Of a stretch of DNA of 64,000 bases, positions 1 to 8,908 are shown one piece after another. Under the pieces are notes generated by a model. That model made no database searches. It was not told where the DNA came from and saw only the letters and a list, made by a program, of their open reading frames with translations. The stretch's first letter is position 1, and each line of letters opens with the position of its first letter. The DNA is from Nocardia amamiensis NBRC 102102 (GTDB taxonomy: Bacteria; Actinomycetota; Actinomycetes; Mycobacteriales; Mycobacteriaceae), in assembly GCF_001612745.1 (NCBI RefSeq), contig NZ_BDBA01000004.1:62001-126000 (forward strand), in the 5' to 3' direction. The translations under genes were made by a program, and so were the position numbers.

Positions 1-91
1 TGCGCAGCTGGGTGATTTCGCGGGGAGGGTCGAAGGGGCCCACATTGCGCTCCATGGGCAGGCCCTGCGGGATGGGAACCGTTTGACTCAT
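1..91 (-). CDS. cytochrome P450, N-terminal fragment (cut by window edge)
   Basis: Only the first 30 codons lie in the window. The peptide opens MSQTVPIPQGLPMERN and continues GPFDPPREITQLR, which resembles the start of soluble bacterial P450s, where the segment before helix A is rich in proline and contains a PFDPP-type stretch. The heme-binding region is outside the window. The downstream gene on the same strand encodes a 3Fe-4S ferredoxin, the usual electron donor for actinobacterial P450s, which supports the call. The substrate cannot be told. Confidence 0.6.
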   Translation of the reverse strand, partial: MSQTVPIPQGLPMERNVGPFDPPREITQLR

Positions 92-134
92 GAGATTTCC
101 TTTCGTGGCGGTTGTTGCGCCGCAGACGCGGGGT

Positions 135-335
135 CTAGTCGGCGGAGACGAGGGTGATCGCGCCGGACGGGCACATCTGGGCGGCCTCGCGGAGGGCCGG
201 CTCCCGCTCGGGCGCGGGCATGAGATCCGGCGGCACCACCCGGCCGTCCTCGGTGTCCTGGTCGAACACTCCGGGGGCGGTCAGTACGCACATGCCGGCG
301 CCGATGCAGCGCTCCCGGTCAACCCTGAGTTCCAT
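135..335 (-). CDS. 3Fe-4S ferredoxin, P450 redox partner type
   Basis: This 66-residue protein starts MELRVDRERCIGAGMC and ends with CPSGAITL. The CIGAGMC block followed by a distant CP is the cysteine pattern of the small actinobacterial ferredoxins that carry one 3Fe-4S cluster; the glycine/alanine in place of a fourth cysteine in the first block is typical. Length matches the family. It follows the start of the adjacent P450 with a small gap on the same strand once orientation is considered, so it probably feeds electrons to a P450. A TetR or other regulator for the pair is not visible here. Confidence 0.88.
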   Translation of the reverse strand: MELRVDRERCIGAGMCVLTAPGVFDQDTEDGRVVPPDLMPAPEREPALREAAQMCPSGAITLVSAD

Positions 336-439
336 CAGCTACCCCCGCCTCGCAGGTGACCGGAGGGAGCGCACGCCGTAGCGGAGCGCGTCGGTCTGCA
401 TCGGGACCCCGGTCGGGACGGCCAGGCGCGGTGCCGGGA

Positions 440-565
440 ACCGGGTGGCCGGCTTCGAATCAACGCCGTCGGGATTGTCTTGTCCCCGTGCGTCTTCCGC
501 AGTTGGTGCACGCCGCATGTGCGCACCCCGGTCGCCGTGATCGCCGTTGTGGATTGGATTTTCAT
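440..565 (-). pseudogene. possible remnant of an ABC transporter ATPase gene (N-terminal part)
   Basis: From an ATG at 565, preceded by a good AGAGGAA ribosome site, the frame reads MKIQSTTAITATGVR, then LRKTHGDKTI, after which the reading continues better in another frame with DGVD. ABC ATPases of the DrrA type commonly start with AITATGLRKxxGDKxVLDGVDL, so this looks like a gene start broken by a small insertion and a frameshift; no Walker motifs follow. Such an ATPase often lies next to a DUF4097 gene, and one is directly upstream (629-1273). The match is short, so the call is tentative. The 76-codon open frame 335-565 could instead be an unrelated small protein. Confidence 0.35.
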
Positions 566-628
566 GGTTCCTCTTGTGTCTGGCCTCGCGCTCGGGGAGC
601 AACTCGGGGGCGATGGGAACTGGACGAG

Positions 629-1273
629 CTAGACAGCGGTGGCGTGCCGGAGGATGACGTTGCCGAAGGAGTTGCGGGCGTACACCTGCACGGTGTCCTC
701 GTTGTCCTGCGGCCGGTCGACCGGTTGCATCAGGTTCTGCACGGTGCCGTGCTGGGCGTTGACTTCCAGGCGGGCCGCGCTGCCCGGGCGGATACCGACC
801 TCCAGCTCGCCCATCGATGTCTCCAGCCGGAGCACGCCGCGCGAGGCTTCGCCGATGCGGATGTCGCCCTTGGCGGTTTTCGCGGTCACCGAACCCAGCG
901 GGCGATCGACGATGATGTCACCGGCGGATATCTCCAGGTCGCACTGGCCGAGTTCGCCGGTGCCCAGCAATCGGCCCACAGCAGCGGTGCCCTCGAGCCG
1001 GGAGCCGGTGGGCACCTGGATGGTCATGTCGATCGACGGGTTGCCGCCGAACGGGGTGTACGTCCGCCAGTCTTTCGGCGTTTTCACGGTCAGGATGCCA
1101 GCGGCGAAATCGATCCGGGTCTGCTCGGCAGCGCGCACGTCGCCCTTTTTGGACGCGTCGGCGGGCCGGACCTCGACGACGGTGTCGGTACGGTCCGAGG
1201 CGATCACCGTGACGTTGCCGGACAGCACGTCGACAGTGACGGCGATCGGTTCCGGCGTCTCGAATGTGAACAT
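629..1273 (-). CDS. DUF4097 beta-strand repeat protein
   Basis: This 214-residue protein has no signal peptide or membrane segment. It is made of short alternating valine/threonine-rich strands (AVTVDVLSGNVTVIAS, GRLLGTGELGQCDLEISAGDIIVDRP, SVTAKTAKGDIRIGEASRG), the repeating pattern of DUF4097 or adhesin-like right-handed beta folds. Its biochemical role is not known. In actinobacteria such genes often sit beside ABC transporter genes and SARP-type regulators. Here a SARP-type regulator is divergently encoded (1528), and a possible ABC ATPase remnant lies just downstream. The roughly 250-bp divergent gap 1274-1527 should hold both promoters. Confidence 0.75.
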   Translation of the reverse strand: MFTFETPEPIAVTVDVLSGNVTVIASDRTDTVVEVRPADASKKGDVRAAEQTRIDFAAGILTVKTPKDWRTYTPFGGNPSIDMTIQVPTGSRLEGTAAVGRLLGTGELGQCDLEISAGDIIVDRPLGSVTAKTAKGDIRIGEASRGVLRLETSMGELEVGIRPGSAARLEVNAQHGTVQNLMQPVDRPQDNEDTVQVYARNSFGNVILRHATAV

Positions 1274-1527
1274 GGCTGCACTCCTTCAGCGTGTGAATTG
1301 ATTGATGTGTGAATACAGTCGCCAGCCCGGCTGATATCGACCTGACACTGACCTGACACGTCAGCTGACACGGTGTTCGGCCTGGTCACAGCGGGAGGGG
1401 GACCAACAGGCACCGGCATCGGCCGCGGCGCGGCGGCTACTCTTCCGCGCTGCGGATAGTCGTTGCCGCCATCGGAGTGTCATCCGTGGGACGAGCGGCC
1501 CGCTGACCGCCGATCGTCCACGGCAAA

Positions 1528-4500
1528 ATGGTCCGGGTGCAGATCGGGATGCTTGGACCGCTCGAGATCCGAGTAGATGACGGCGGATTGATCGCGGTAC
1601 CGGGTACCCGGTTACGGGCGCTGTTGATCGCCCTCGCGCTGGAACCCGGTCGCGTGGTCCCGAAAGCGACACTGGTCGATTGGATTTGGGGTGAGCAGCC
1701 GCCGTCCGACGCGGCGAACGCCTTGCAAGCACTGGTCTCCCGACTGCGCAGGGTGCTGCCGGACGGGTCGCTCGACGCGCAGCCTGGGGGGTACCGGTTG
1801 ACCGTGGAACCCAGCGCTGTCGACGCCTCGCGGTTCGAACAGCTGCTCGACCAGGCCCGCAGCAGTGACGACGCGCAACGGGCCCGGCTGCTGCGCGAAG
1901 CTCTCGACCTGTGGCGCGGTGCGCTGATGCAGGACCTCGAAATACGGGACAGCGCAGCTGTCGACGCGCTGGTCGCCCGGTTCGAGGGGCTGCGCCTCGC
2001 CGCTCTGGAGGACCGGTACGAAGCGGAGATCCGCCTCGGCCGCGGTAGCGAGCTGGTCGCCGAGCTGACCGAGCTGGTGGCCAGGCATCCGGTGCGGGAA
2101 CGGCTCGTCGCCGCGCTGATGCGTGCGCTCGGCGGCGCGGGTCGTGGTGCCGAGGCACTGATCGTGTACCAGCGTGCACGGGAGGCACTCGCCGACACGC
2201 TCGGTGTGGATCCCTCACCGGAGCTCTCCGCACTGCACGTCGCGCTGCTGCGCGGCGAAGTGAGAGCGGAGGAAAACGACCGGAGGACGAACCTGCGGGC
2301 CGAGTTGACCAGATTCGTCGGCAAATACGCCGACATCGCCGCGGTCCGCGAACTCATCGCGAACCATCGGCTCACCACGCTGACCGGGCCAGGTGGCTCA
2401 GGGAAAACCCGGCTGGCCATGGAAACAGCGCGGACCCTGCTCGACGACCTACCGGACGGTGCCTGGCTGGTGGAACTGGCGTCCGTCGGCGCGAGTGGTG
2501 ACATCGCCCAATCGGCGCTCGCCGCGCTCGGGCTCCGGGATGCGCTGCTCGGCGGCGCACCGAACGCGGAACCGATGGACCGGCTCATCGCGGCGATCCG
2601 CGAGCGCGAAACGCTGGTGATCCTGGACAACTGTGAGCACGTGATCGAATCCGCGGCGGCGTTCGCCCACCGGCTGCTCGGAGAGTGCCACCGGCTGCGG
2701 ATCCTGGCGACGAGCAGGGAACCGCTCGGCATCACGGGTGAGGCGTTATGGCAGGTGGAGCCGCTGGCGTTGCCAGGCGAGGATGCGGACTCCGGCGAGA
2801 TCGAATCCTCCCCGGCCGTTCAGCTGTTGCGCGACCGAGCCGGTGCGGTACGCAAGGATCTCGCGGCCGATGCCCGCGCACTGTCGACCATGGCGCGCGT
2901 CTGCCGTGCGCTCGACGGGATACCACTGGCGATCGAACTGGCGGCGGCCAGGCTGCGCACCATGTCACTCGACCAGCTCGCCAACCGCCTCGACGATCGC
3001 TTCCGCCTGCTCACCGGCGGCAGCCGTACCGCCATCCCGCAGCACCGGACGTTGCGCGCGGTGGTCGACTGGAGCTGGGAGCTGCTCACCGACGCCGAAC
3101 GGATGGTCCTGCGCAGGCTCGCGGTGTTCTCCGGCGGCGCTAGCCTGGACGCGGCCGAGCAGGTCTGCGTGGGGGGCGGGCACGAAGGGCAGGACGGCGG
3201 GAAGAATGTGGCGGTCGAGCGATGGGAGGTGCTCGAGCTGCTGACCGCGTTGACCGAGAAATCGCTGCTGGTCACCGCTGAGGACAGCGGGCCGCGCTAT
3301 CGAATGCTCGACACGATCAAGCAGTACGCCCTCGACCGGCTCGTGGAGGCGGGGGAATCGGATCCGGCTCGCCGGGCGCATCTCGCGTACTTCACCGGAC
3401 TCGCCGAAACCGCGGAGCCGCACCTGCGCCGCGCCGAGCAGTTGGAGTGGCTCGCCACGCTCGAGATCGAGCACGACAACATCGCTGTCGCGATGCGTGG
3501 CGCGCTCGCGGGAGGCGATGCGGCCGGGGCGATGCGGCTCGCGGCGGCCGCGGGCTGGTACTGGTGGCTCAGCGGGCACAAGGCCGAGGGTATGGAGCTG
3601 GTCACCGCAGCCGCCGACGCGTCCGGCGACGTGGACGACGCCACCCGGGCAACGGTGTACGGGCTGGCCGTGCATTTCGTGAGCTCCGGACGCAATGACG
3701 AGTACCAGGTGGAGGAATGGATCCACAAGGCGTACCGATTCAGCCGGGGTATTCGGGCCGGCCATCCGGCGTTGGCGTTCGTCTCCGCGCTGGAACGCCT
3801 GTTGCAGGGGCCGGATGAGTATCTGCCCGCGTTCGAAGCGCTGCTCACCGACGACGATCCCTGGGTGCGCGCGCTGGCCCGACTACAGCTGGGCAAGATG
3901 CGGATCGTGCTCGGGCGGGAGGGGCGGGATGCGGACGCGTACCTCGAGACTGCGCTCGCCGAGTTCCGGGCCCTCGGCGAGCGCTGGGGGATTTCGTTCG
4001 CGCTGACCGAGCTGGCGAATCGCATCGCCACGCGCGGCGAATTCGCCTCCGCATGCAAGCTTTTCGAGCAGGCGATCGCGGTGGTCACCGAGGTCGGCGC
4101 GATCGAGGATGTGGTCGCGATGCGGTCGCGCCAGGCTCAGCTGTACTGGTTGTCGGGAGATATAGCGGCGGGGGCGGCCGCCATGGCGGAGGCGCAGCAG
4201 TGTGCGGATCGGGTTGCCTGGCCGAACGCGCTGGCCGAACTGGCCCTCGCGAAGGCGGACCTGGCCCGATGGAGCGGCGACACCGAGCAGGCATACGAGC
4301 AGATCGGCGTCGCGACAACCATGCTGGGCAGCCAGGCCGAGCAGCCGCATATCAGTGCGGTGATACATAGCCTGCTCGGATACCTCGCAAACGGTCCCAG
4401 TGAAGCCCGCGAACTCCATGCCGCGGCCTTCCAGGCGGCATCCGCGACGGGGCACGCGCCCCTTGTCGCCCAGGTTCTCGTCGGCGTCGCGGACTTGGCG

Positions 4501-4707
4501 CTGCGTGACCAGGAATATGAGCAGGCCGTGCGGCTGCTCGCGGCGAGTGCCGAGGTACGCGGACTGCCCGATCGTTCTCAACCGGATACGGCCCGGATCG
4601 AGCAGACAGCGCGTCATCGCCTCGGCGAAGCGCGGTTCACCGAGGCGACGAGGGAGGGTGCGCAGGCGAGCTGGCGTGAACTGGCCGGCACTACGCTCGC
4701 TTGTTGA
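1528..4707 (+). CDS. SARP/AfsR-type transcriptional regulator (BTAD-AAA-TPR)
   Basis: This 1059-residue protein has an N-terminal OmpR-like winged-helix and BTAD region (about 5-250; opening MLGPLEIRVDDG), a P-loop ATPase with GPGGSGKTR near residue 287 and Walker B LVILDNCEH, the RILATSREPL and GIPLAIELAAARL motifs of the NB-ARC/STAND class, and a long helical C-terminal half with TPR-like repeats. Proteins of this layout act as ATP-dependent activators, often of secondary-metabolite or stress genes. No clear ribosome site precedes the ATG, so GTG 1534 or a leaderless start is possible. Its most likely target is the divergent DUF4097 gene region. Confidence 0.85.
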   Translation: MVRVQIGMLGPLEIRVDDGGLIAVPGTRLRALLIALALEPGRVVPKATLVDWIWGEQPPSDAANALQALVSRLRRVLPDGSLDAQPGGYRLTVEPSAVDASRFEQLLDQARSSDDAQRARLLREALDLWRGALMQDLEIRDSAAVDALVARFEGLRLAALEDRYEAEIRLGRGSELVAELTELVARHPVRERLVAALMRALGGAGRGAEALIVYQRAREALADTLGVDPSPELSALHVALLRGEVRAEENDRRTNLRAELTRFVGKYADIAAVRELIANHRLTTLTGPGGSGKTRLAMETARTLLDDLPDGAWLVELASVGASGDIAQSALAALGLRDALLGGAPNAEPMDRLIAAIRERETLVILDNCEHVIESAAAFAHRLLGECHRLRILATSREPLGITGEALWQVEPLALPGEDADSGEIESSPAVQLLRDRAGAVRKDLAADARALSTMARVCRALDGIPLAIELAAARLRTMSLDQLANRLDDRFRLLTGGSRTAIPQHRTLRAVVDWSWELLTDAERMVLRRLAVFSGGASLDAAEQVCVGGGHEGQDGGKNVAVERWEVLELLTALTEKSLLVTAEDSGPRYRMLDTIKQYALDRLVEAGESDPARRAHLAYFTGLAETAEPHLRRAEQLEWLATLEIEHDNIAVAMRGALAGGDAAGAMRLAAAAGWYWWLSGHKAEGMELVTAAADASGDVDDATRATVYGLAVHFVSSGRNDEYQVEEWIHKAYRFSRGIRAGHPALAFVSALERLLQGPDEYLPAFEALLTDDDPWVRALARLQLGKMRIVLGREGRDADAYLETALAEFRALGERWGISFALTELANRIATRGEFASACKLFEQAIAVVTEVGAIEDVVAMRSRQAQLYWLSGDIAAGAAAMAEAQQCADRVAWPNALAELALAKADLARWSGDTEQAYEQIGVATTMLGSQAEQPHISAVIHSLLGYLANGPSEARELHAAAFQAASATGHAPLVAQVLVGVADLALRDQEYEQAVRLLAASAEVRGLPDRSQPDTARIEQTARHRLGEARFTEATREGAQASWRELAGTTLAC

Positions 4708-4735
4708 ATGGCTGCCACACCTACAACATCAGGCT

Positions 4736-6817
4736 CTACCACGCCTGGGATTCCGCGAGGCTGAGCGGAATCTCCTTGGCGGCCAGGTGCGCCTCGACCT
4801 CCTCGGCAGGCAATGGCTGCGCGATGAGGAACCCTTGGGCGCGGTGGCAACCGAGATCGAGCAGTGCGTGTGCCGCCGCGGCGGTTTCGACTCCTTCTGC
4901 GACGACTTCGAGTTCGAACGCGCGGGCCAGACCGATGATGGACTCGACGATGGCGCGGTTGTCGCTGCTGTGGTTGAGGCTTCTGACGAAGCTGCGGTCG
5001 ATTTTGACCGTGTGCACGGGCAGTGCTTTCAGGCACGGCATGGTGTTGTATCCGGTGCCGAAGTCGTCTATCGCGACCTGCACGTTCAGACGTGTGAGCG
5101 CACCCAGGGTCGTCTGAGTGCGGGGCAGGTCCTCCAGGGACACGTTTTCGGTGATTTCGAAGCACACCAGGTTTCCCGGAATGCCGTACCTGAGGAGCGC
5201 AGTCTCCACCTTTTCCACGAAACCGGGTCTGATCAGCTGCCGCGGAGATACGTTGATCCGCAAGATCACATCCGTGGTCAGCCGACGGCGACGCCAGTCA
5301 GCGAACTGTGCGCAGGCGGTGCGAATCACCCAGTCGCCGAGTTCGCCTGCGAGGTTCGTGGCTTCCGCGACCCCGACGAATGTGTCCGGTGCCAGCAGGC
5401 CGCGGGTGGGATGCTGCCAGCGCACCAACGCCTCCACGGCAAGCACGCGCCCAGTGCGCAGGTCGACTTCCGGCTGGTAGTGCAGGACCAGCGAGTCGTC
5501 GGAGACCGCGCTGGACAAGTTGAGCGCGACATCATCGCGGAGGTCGAACTGCATGAAGATGTTGTCGGTGAATACCGCGACCCCGTCGCCGTCTTGCGTT
5601 TTCGCCGCCCGCAGCGCCTGATCAGCTCGGCGCAGCACGTCAGCGGCGACCTCGCCCGGGATGCCGACGGCGACACCGATACTGACAGCGCAACCGATGG
5701 ATTGACCATTGACGGTGACCCTGCCCGCCAGTGCTTGCCGAATCCCTGACGCGATGAATTCGGCAGTACAAGCGTCCATAGGCTTCGCCAGCACGATGAC
5801 GAACTCGTCACCGCCGAACCTGGCGATCATGTCGCTCCGCTCCAGATTCTCTCTCAGCCGTGCTGTGACGGCGCGCAGGACGCTATCGCCTGCGGTGCGC
5901 CCGAGGTGGTTGTTGACCGTCTTCAACCGGTCCAAGCCAACACACAGCGTCGCTACCGGTCCGGGTCGTCCGGGCCGCAGCCGCTGCTCCAGGTATCTCC
6001 ACAGCGCGTGGTGGTTGGGCAGGCCGGTCAGGTCGTCGTGCAGGGCGTCATACTGCATCTTCGTCTCGGCCGCGATCCGTGCCTGTAGTTGGGCCAGCAG
6101 TGCGGCGATCACCGTGAGAGCGCCCAGCTCCTGGGCGCTCCACACCCAGTCGCCATGCTTGACGAAACCGAGAACGCCGATCGATTCACCCCGCACCAGC
6201 AGCGGCACCACAGCCGAGGTCACCTGCTGATCAAAGTAGGAGTCCGCCTGGATGAGCGTCGGCTCGGTCACGTCCTCGACCGCATGGAAGGGCGAGTACG
6301 GCTGGTCGAAGTACACGACGTCGAGCGGATCCGGGTCCGGCGCCGACCTACGCGGCCATTCGGCGACCAGCACGGTCGCACGACGGTCACGATCGATACG
6401 CCGCAGGTAACCGAATTCGAAACCCAGGTAGTCGATCAGACTGGCGAGGACGCGTTCGGTCGCGGGCGCCATCGTCGTGGAATCGACGGCCATGAGTTCG
6501 GTGGCGAACTGCGTGACCAATGATTCGAGTGTCGATGTCGAGCTCCGCCGACCGACGACATCAGCGGAGGGTGACAGGGTCGGGCCACCGCGTCCGGGTG
6601 CCGGCCCATCTTCGGCAGTTTCGCGCTCGGCTGCTGCGGGCCTTGTATCGGCGTCCTGCGGAGGCCGGTCGAGGAGCTCGAGGATCCGGTCGATCTGGTT
6701 GCGAGAAGCCCGCCGCCGTAGCCGGCGAGGCCCTTGTTCCCCGAGCGACGACTGGTCGATCAGGGCCTGGGTATAGGCGGCAAGACCTGCCGCGGTGGTG
6801 AGGTCGAATCGGTTCAT
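4736..6817 (-). CDS. GAF-GGDEF-EAL cyclic-di-GMP protein
   Basis: This 693-residue soluble protein has a GAF-like region at about 90-245, a GGDEF domain with an intact GGDEF at 335-339, and an EAL domain from about 440 (VEALVRWQHP, LRINVSPRQL, CFEITENV, AIDDFGTGY, VVAEGVET). Both catalytic signatures are kept, so it may make and hydrolyse c-di-GMP. The inhibitory-site position reads ERSD rather than RxxD, so feedback inhibition may be absent. No membrane segments are seen, so the signal is probably cytoplasmic and sensed by GAF. Its start overlaps the end of the upstream sigma-like gene by 4 bases (ATGA), implying joint translation. Confidence 0.9.
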   Translation of the reverse strand: MNRFDLTTAAGLAAYTQALIDQSSLGEQGPRRLRRRASRNQIDRILELLDRPPQDADTRPAAAERETAEDGPAPGRGGPTLSPSADVVGRRSSTSTLESLVTQFATELMAVDSTTMAPATERVLASLIDYLGFEFGYLRRIDRDRRATVLVAEWPRRSAPDPDPLDVVYFDQPYSPFHAVEDVTEPTLIQADSYFDQQVTSAVVPLLVRGESIGVLGFVKHGDWVWSAQELGALTVIAALLAQLQARIAAETKMQYDALHDDLTGLPNHHALWRYLEQRLRPGRPGPVATLCVGLDRLKTVNNHLGRTAGDSVLRAVTARLRENLERSDMIARFGGDEFVIVLAKPMDACTAEFIASGIRQALAGRVTVNGQSIGCAVSIGVAVGIPGEVAADVLRRADQALRAAKTQDGDGVAVFTDNIFMQFDLRDDVALNLSSAVSDDSLVLHYQPEVDLRTGRVLAVEALVRWQHPTRGLLAPDTFVGVAEATNLAGELGDWVIRTACAQFADWRRRRLTTDVILRINVSPRQLIRPGFVEKVETALLRYGIPGNLVCFEITENVSLEDLPRTQTTLGALTRLNVQVAIDDFGTGYNTMPCLKALPVHTVKIDRSFVRSLNHSSDNRAIVESIIGLARAFELEVVAEGVETAAAAHALLDLGCHRAQGFLIAQPLPAEEVEAHLAAKEIPLSLAESQAW

Positions 6818-7650
6818 CTTTCGCTCCTCAGGGCCAGACGAGCGTTCTTGCGGATCCGATCCAGCCGGCGTTCGATCGCCTTGGGGGTTGCCGTCTGGCT
6901 CGAAAGCAGGTGCGCGATTTCAGCGTGCGTGTAGCCCTGGGCAACCGCCAGGACGATGAGCTTGTCGGATTCTGCCAGCGTCGCGAGATAGTCCTCGATC
7001 ATCAATCGGTCGATCACGGCTGTGCTGGGGTCGGCAGCACCGCCTGCGCTCGAGGGGCTGCGGGCATCCAGGAGCTCGGCTATGTTGTCGTACTCGACGG
7101 GTACCGGCTGATTGGCGCGCCGCCACCGCAGTTCCTCCTCGAAGACCTGCGGGAAGGCATAGAGGCAGGCGGTGATGAAGTAGGTCCGCAGCTTCGCCCC
7201 TCGGCAGGGGTCCCAGCCCTTTCCCGCACGCATCGCCTCTTGAAACTTCGTCAGCGCGCCGACCACGGTGCGCGCGATGATCTCCTGTCGATAGTCACGG
7301 TCCGCGGTCAACGCCTCCCGCTCGGCGGCGTTGGCCTTCAAACCGATGGCCTTGTCGCTGAGCTTGCGGTAGATCTCACCAGTCCAGATCCACGGGTCCA
7401 GAACTTGGGTGGCGTACTCGGACATCGCGATGATCACCGTCTCCCAGACGGGCCCTCGGACGCCGTGGGCACGAAGCAGTTCGAACAACTTCCGCTCCGC
7501 AGCCGCCTGGTTCAATTCCTCAACGGCCTGCTCGACAGGCCCCGCAGGACGGTTCGCCGCGTACCGATTCCCCCCGGAGCCGCGCTGGTGTTCTTCGCTG
7601 AAAGTGCCGGATTCGTGCCGAGGTACGGCCTCTGAGCTCGATGTACCCAT
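6814..7650 (-). CDS. sigma-factor-like helix-turn-helix protein
   Basis: I chose the ATG at 7650 because GGAGGAG lies 7 bases upstream; an in-frame start at 7752 lacks this. The resulting 278-residue protein has a charged, low-complexity N-terminus (about 1-45), a middle helical region (FQEAMRAGKGWDPCRGAKLRTYFITACLYAFPQVF, split here by motifs resembling sigma region 2) and a C-terminal region-4-like HTH (LAVAQGYTHAEIAHLL, then AIERRLDRIRKNAR). It most resembles sigma-70 relatives, but region 2 is weak. It could be a divergent sigma factor or a DNA-binding regulator. Overlap with the c-di-GMP gene suggests a functional link. Confidence 0.6.
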   Translation of the reverse strand: MGTSSSEAVPRHESGTFSEEHQRGSGGNRYAANRPAGPVEQAVEELNQAAAERKLFELLRAHGVRGPVWETVIIAMSEYATQVLDPWIWTGEIYRKLSDKAIGLKANAAEREALTADRDYRQEIIARTVVGALTKFQEAMRAGKGWDPCRGAKLRTYFITACLYAFPQVFEEELRWRRANQPVPVEYDNIAELLDARSPSSAGGAADPSTAVIDRLMIEDYLATLAESDKLIVLAVAQGYTHAEIAHLLSSQTATPKAIERRLDRIRKNARLALRSER

Positions 7651-7864
7651 GTGTTTTCTCCTCCACGCGCGCGTCACTCCTCGCGATAGCCACCGGTAGC
7701 TACTCCCGGGGCACAGATCGAGCACCAGTCGTAAGGGGTTATAGGACGGCACGAACTACATCCCCCATTGAACCGAAAACTGCTGCGCACTTGCGATCCT
7801 GGGGGATCTCGCGCTGACAGCACTAATAGATCCGGTGAGAAACACGAACCGGGAAGGACCTCTC

Positions 7865-8155
7865 ATGCCGATCGACCAGCGCCCACGCCGAAGCAATCCC
7901 AGATCGGCCACCGTGCTCGACTTGGCGGCGTTGACGCTGATCCTAACGGCCGTTGTCGCGATCGTGGCCCTCAGCAACGCCACCTCCGCGGTCCTCGCAA
8001 CCGCAGGCGCAACCACCGCCCTGTGCTACCGGGCCTGGCGCGGCCGCAACACCGACAACCAGAACCCGCCTACCGACATCAATGCCAGTGGCAGCCCTCA
8101 ACGTCTCAGCGAGTCCGGACCACTGATACACAGGAGTTCTCATGATGTCCAGTGA
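7865..8155 (+). CDS. small membrane protein of unknown function
   Basis: The start at 7865 is supported by GGAAGGA 6 bases upstream. The 96-residue product has a basic N-terminus (MPIDQRPRRSNPRS), one or two hydrophobic helices at about 20-50 (LDLAALTLILTAVVAIVALS, then SAVLATAGATTALCY) and a hydrophilic C-terminal tail. It is likely an inner-membrane protein with the tail in the cytoplasm. I do not recognise the family. The end overlaps the start of a broken reading frame at 8142. Confidence 0.55.
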   Translation: MPIDQRPRRSNPRSATVLDLAALTLILTAVVAIVALSNATSAVLATAGATTALCYRAWRGRNTDNQNPPTDINASGSPQRLSESGPLIHRSSHDVQ

Positions 8156-8460
8156 AAGCCAGCGGCAGGCACCCATGCATGGGATGCCGAACTGACCGCC
8201 GCCTTCGACATCCTGCTCGGCGGAAAGCGGCCGACGACGGCTCTGATCGGCACCCAACTGCGGATGCCCGCGCTGCTGGAGGTAGTGGTGATGGTGCGGC
8301 AGATCGGGCACGGCGCGGCGCCACACCGCATTCAGCGGCCCGTGCGCCGCGCGTGGGCATGGCGACGAGGTACACGCACTGGGACGGCACGAACTGTTCG
8401 AGGGTGAACCGTTCGGGCAGCGGCTCGATGCCGGGGCGGCTGTCTGCGCGGCGGGGGTAG
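8142..8460 (+). pseudogene. decayed gene of unknown family beside the CRISPR leader
   Basis: An ATG at 8142 has a strong AGGAG site 5 bases upstream and overlaps the preceding gene, but its frame stops after 17 codons (8195). In another frame the DNA reads like protein: GTHAWDAELTAAFDILLGG, then KRPTTALIGTQLRMPALLEVVVMVRQI, before becoming arginine-rich and non-protein-like. This looks like one gene split by a frameshift and then truncated. The opposite strand at about 8360-8492 also has a plausible peptide (MTRLVSDDGLHYPRRADSRP), so the region may hold remnants of two genes. No cas gene is recognisable. Confidence 0.35.
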
Positions 8461-8539
8461 TGCAGCCCGTCGTCGGAGACGAGGCGTGTCAATGTGCGAC
8501 AGGAAGGCTTACGGCTGGATGGCGTAGCAACACTCGATA

Positions 8540-8631
8540 CAACCGGGCGGCTAACAGCAGTACCATCAACGGTCGAACCGAAAGTGAATGAAAATGACCC
8601 GATCTGCTGAAGAATCCGCAGGTTAGGAAGT
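8540..8631 (+). promoter_or_regulatory. putative CRISPR leader
   Basis: The stretch directly before the first repeat is clearly richer in A/T than its surroundings (for example AAAGTGAATGAAAATGACC). That is how type I-E leaders look, and the repeats read in the matching direction, with GTGCTCCCC at the leader side. New spacers would be added at this end if an adaptation complex were available. Confidence 0.55.
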
Positions 8632-8904
8632 GTGCTCCCCGCGCCAGCGGGGATGAGCCCCCTACCGGCTTCTTCTTCAACCGCGACGTTCCGTGCTCCC
8701 CGCGCCTGCGGGGATGAGCCCTCACGACCGCGCGAGCGGAGGTGTGGAATTCAGTGCTCCCCGCGCCTGCGGGGATGAGCCCGCTTCAGGACCGGACTTC
8801 TCCGGCCAACTGCTGTGCGCCCCGAGCGAGCGGGGATGAGCCCTGGCCGAGGTCGTCGTCGATCACACCGCGCGTGTGCTCCCCGCGCGAGCGGGGATGA
8901 GCCC
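8632..8904 (+). CRISPR. type I-E CRISPR array, 5 repeats of 29 bp, 4 spacers of 32 bp
   Basis: Repeats lie at 8632-8660, 8693-8721, 8754-8782, 8815-8843 and 8876-8904. All share GTGCTCCCCGCG, a variable 3-base centre and GCGGGGATGAGCCC, with a CCCCGC/GCGGGG hairpin; repeat 4 differs most (GTGCGCCCCGAG). Every spacer is exactly 32 bp, the type I-E unit length. The repeat resembles Cas6e-processed actinobacterial repeats. No cas genes are found in this window, so the array is an orphan here and would depend on Cas proteins encoded elsewhere. Spacer 1 read in frame gives PTGFFFNRDV, suggesting a coding-region source; spacers 2-4 are not recognised. Confidence 0.93.
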
Positions 8905-8908
8905 TCGA

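Noticed and set aside
1437-2735. 432-codon open frame on the minus strand, serine/arginine-rich
   Set aside because: It lies opposite the SARP gene and its composition (SRS-rich) is the usual mirror of high-GC coding DNA; no domain or ribosome site.
8106-8492. 128-codon minus-strand frame next to the CRISPR leader, considered as a cas gene
   Set aside because: Its first 45 residues look protein-like, but no Cas motif is visible and the rest is arginine/alanine-rich mirror sequence.
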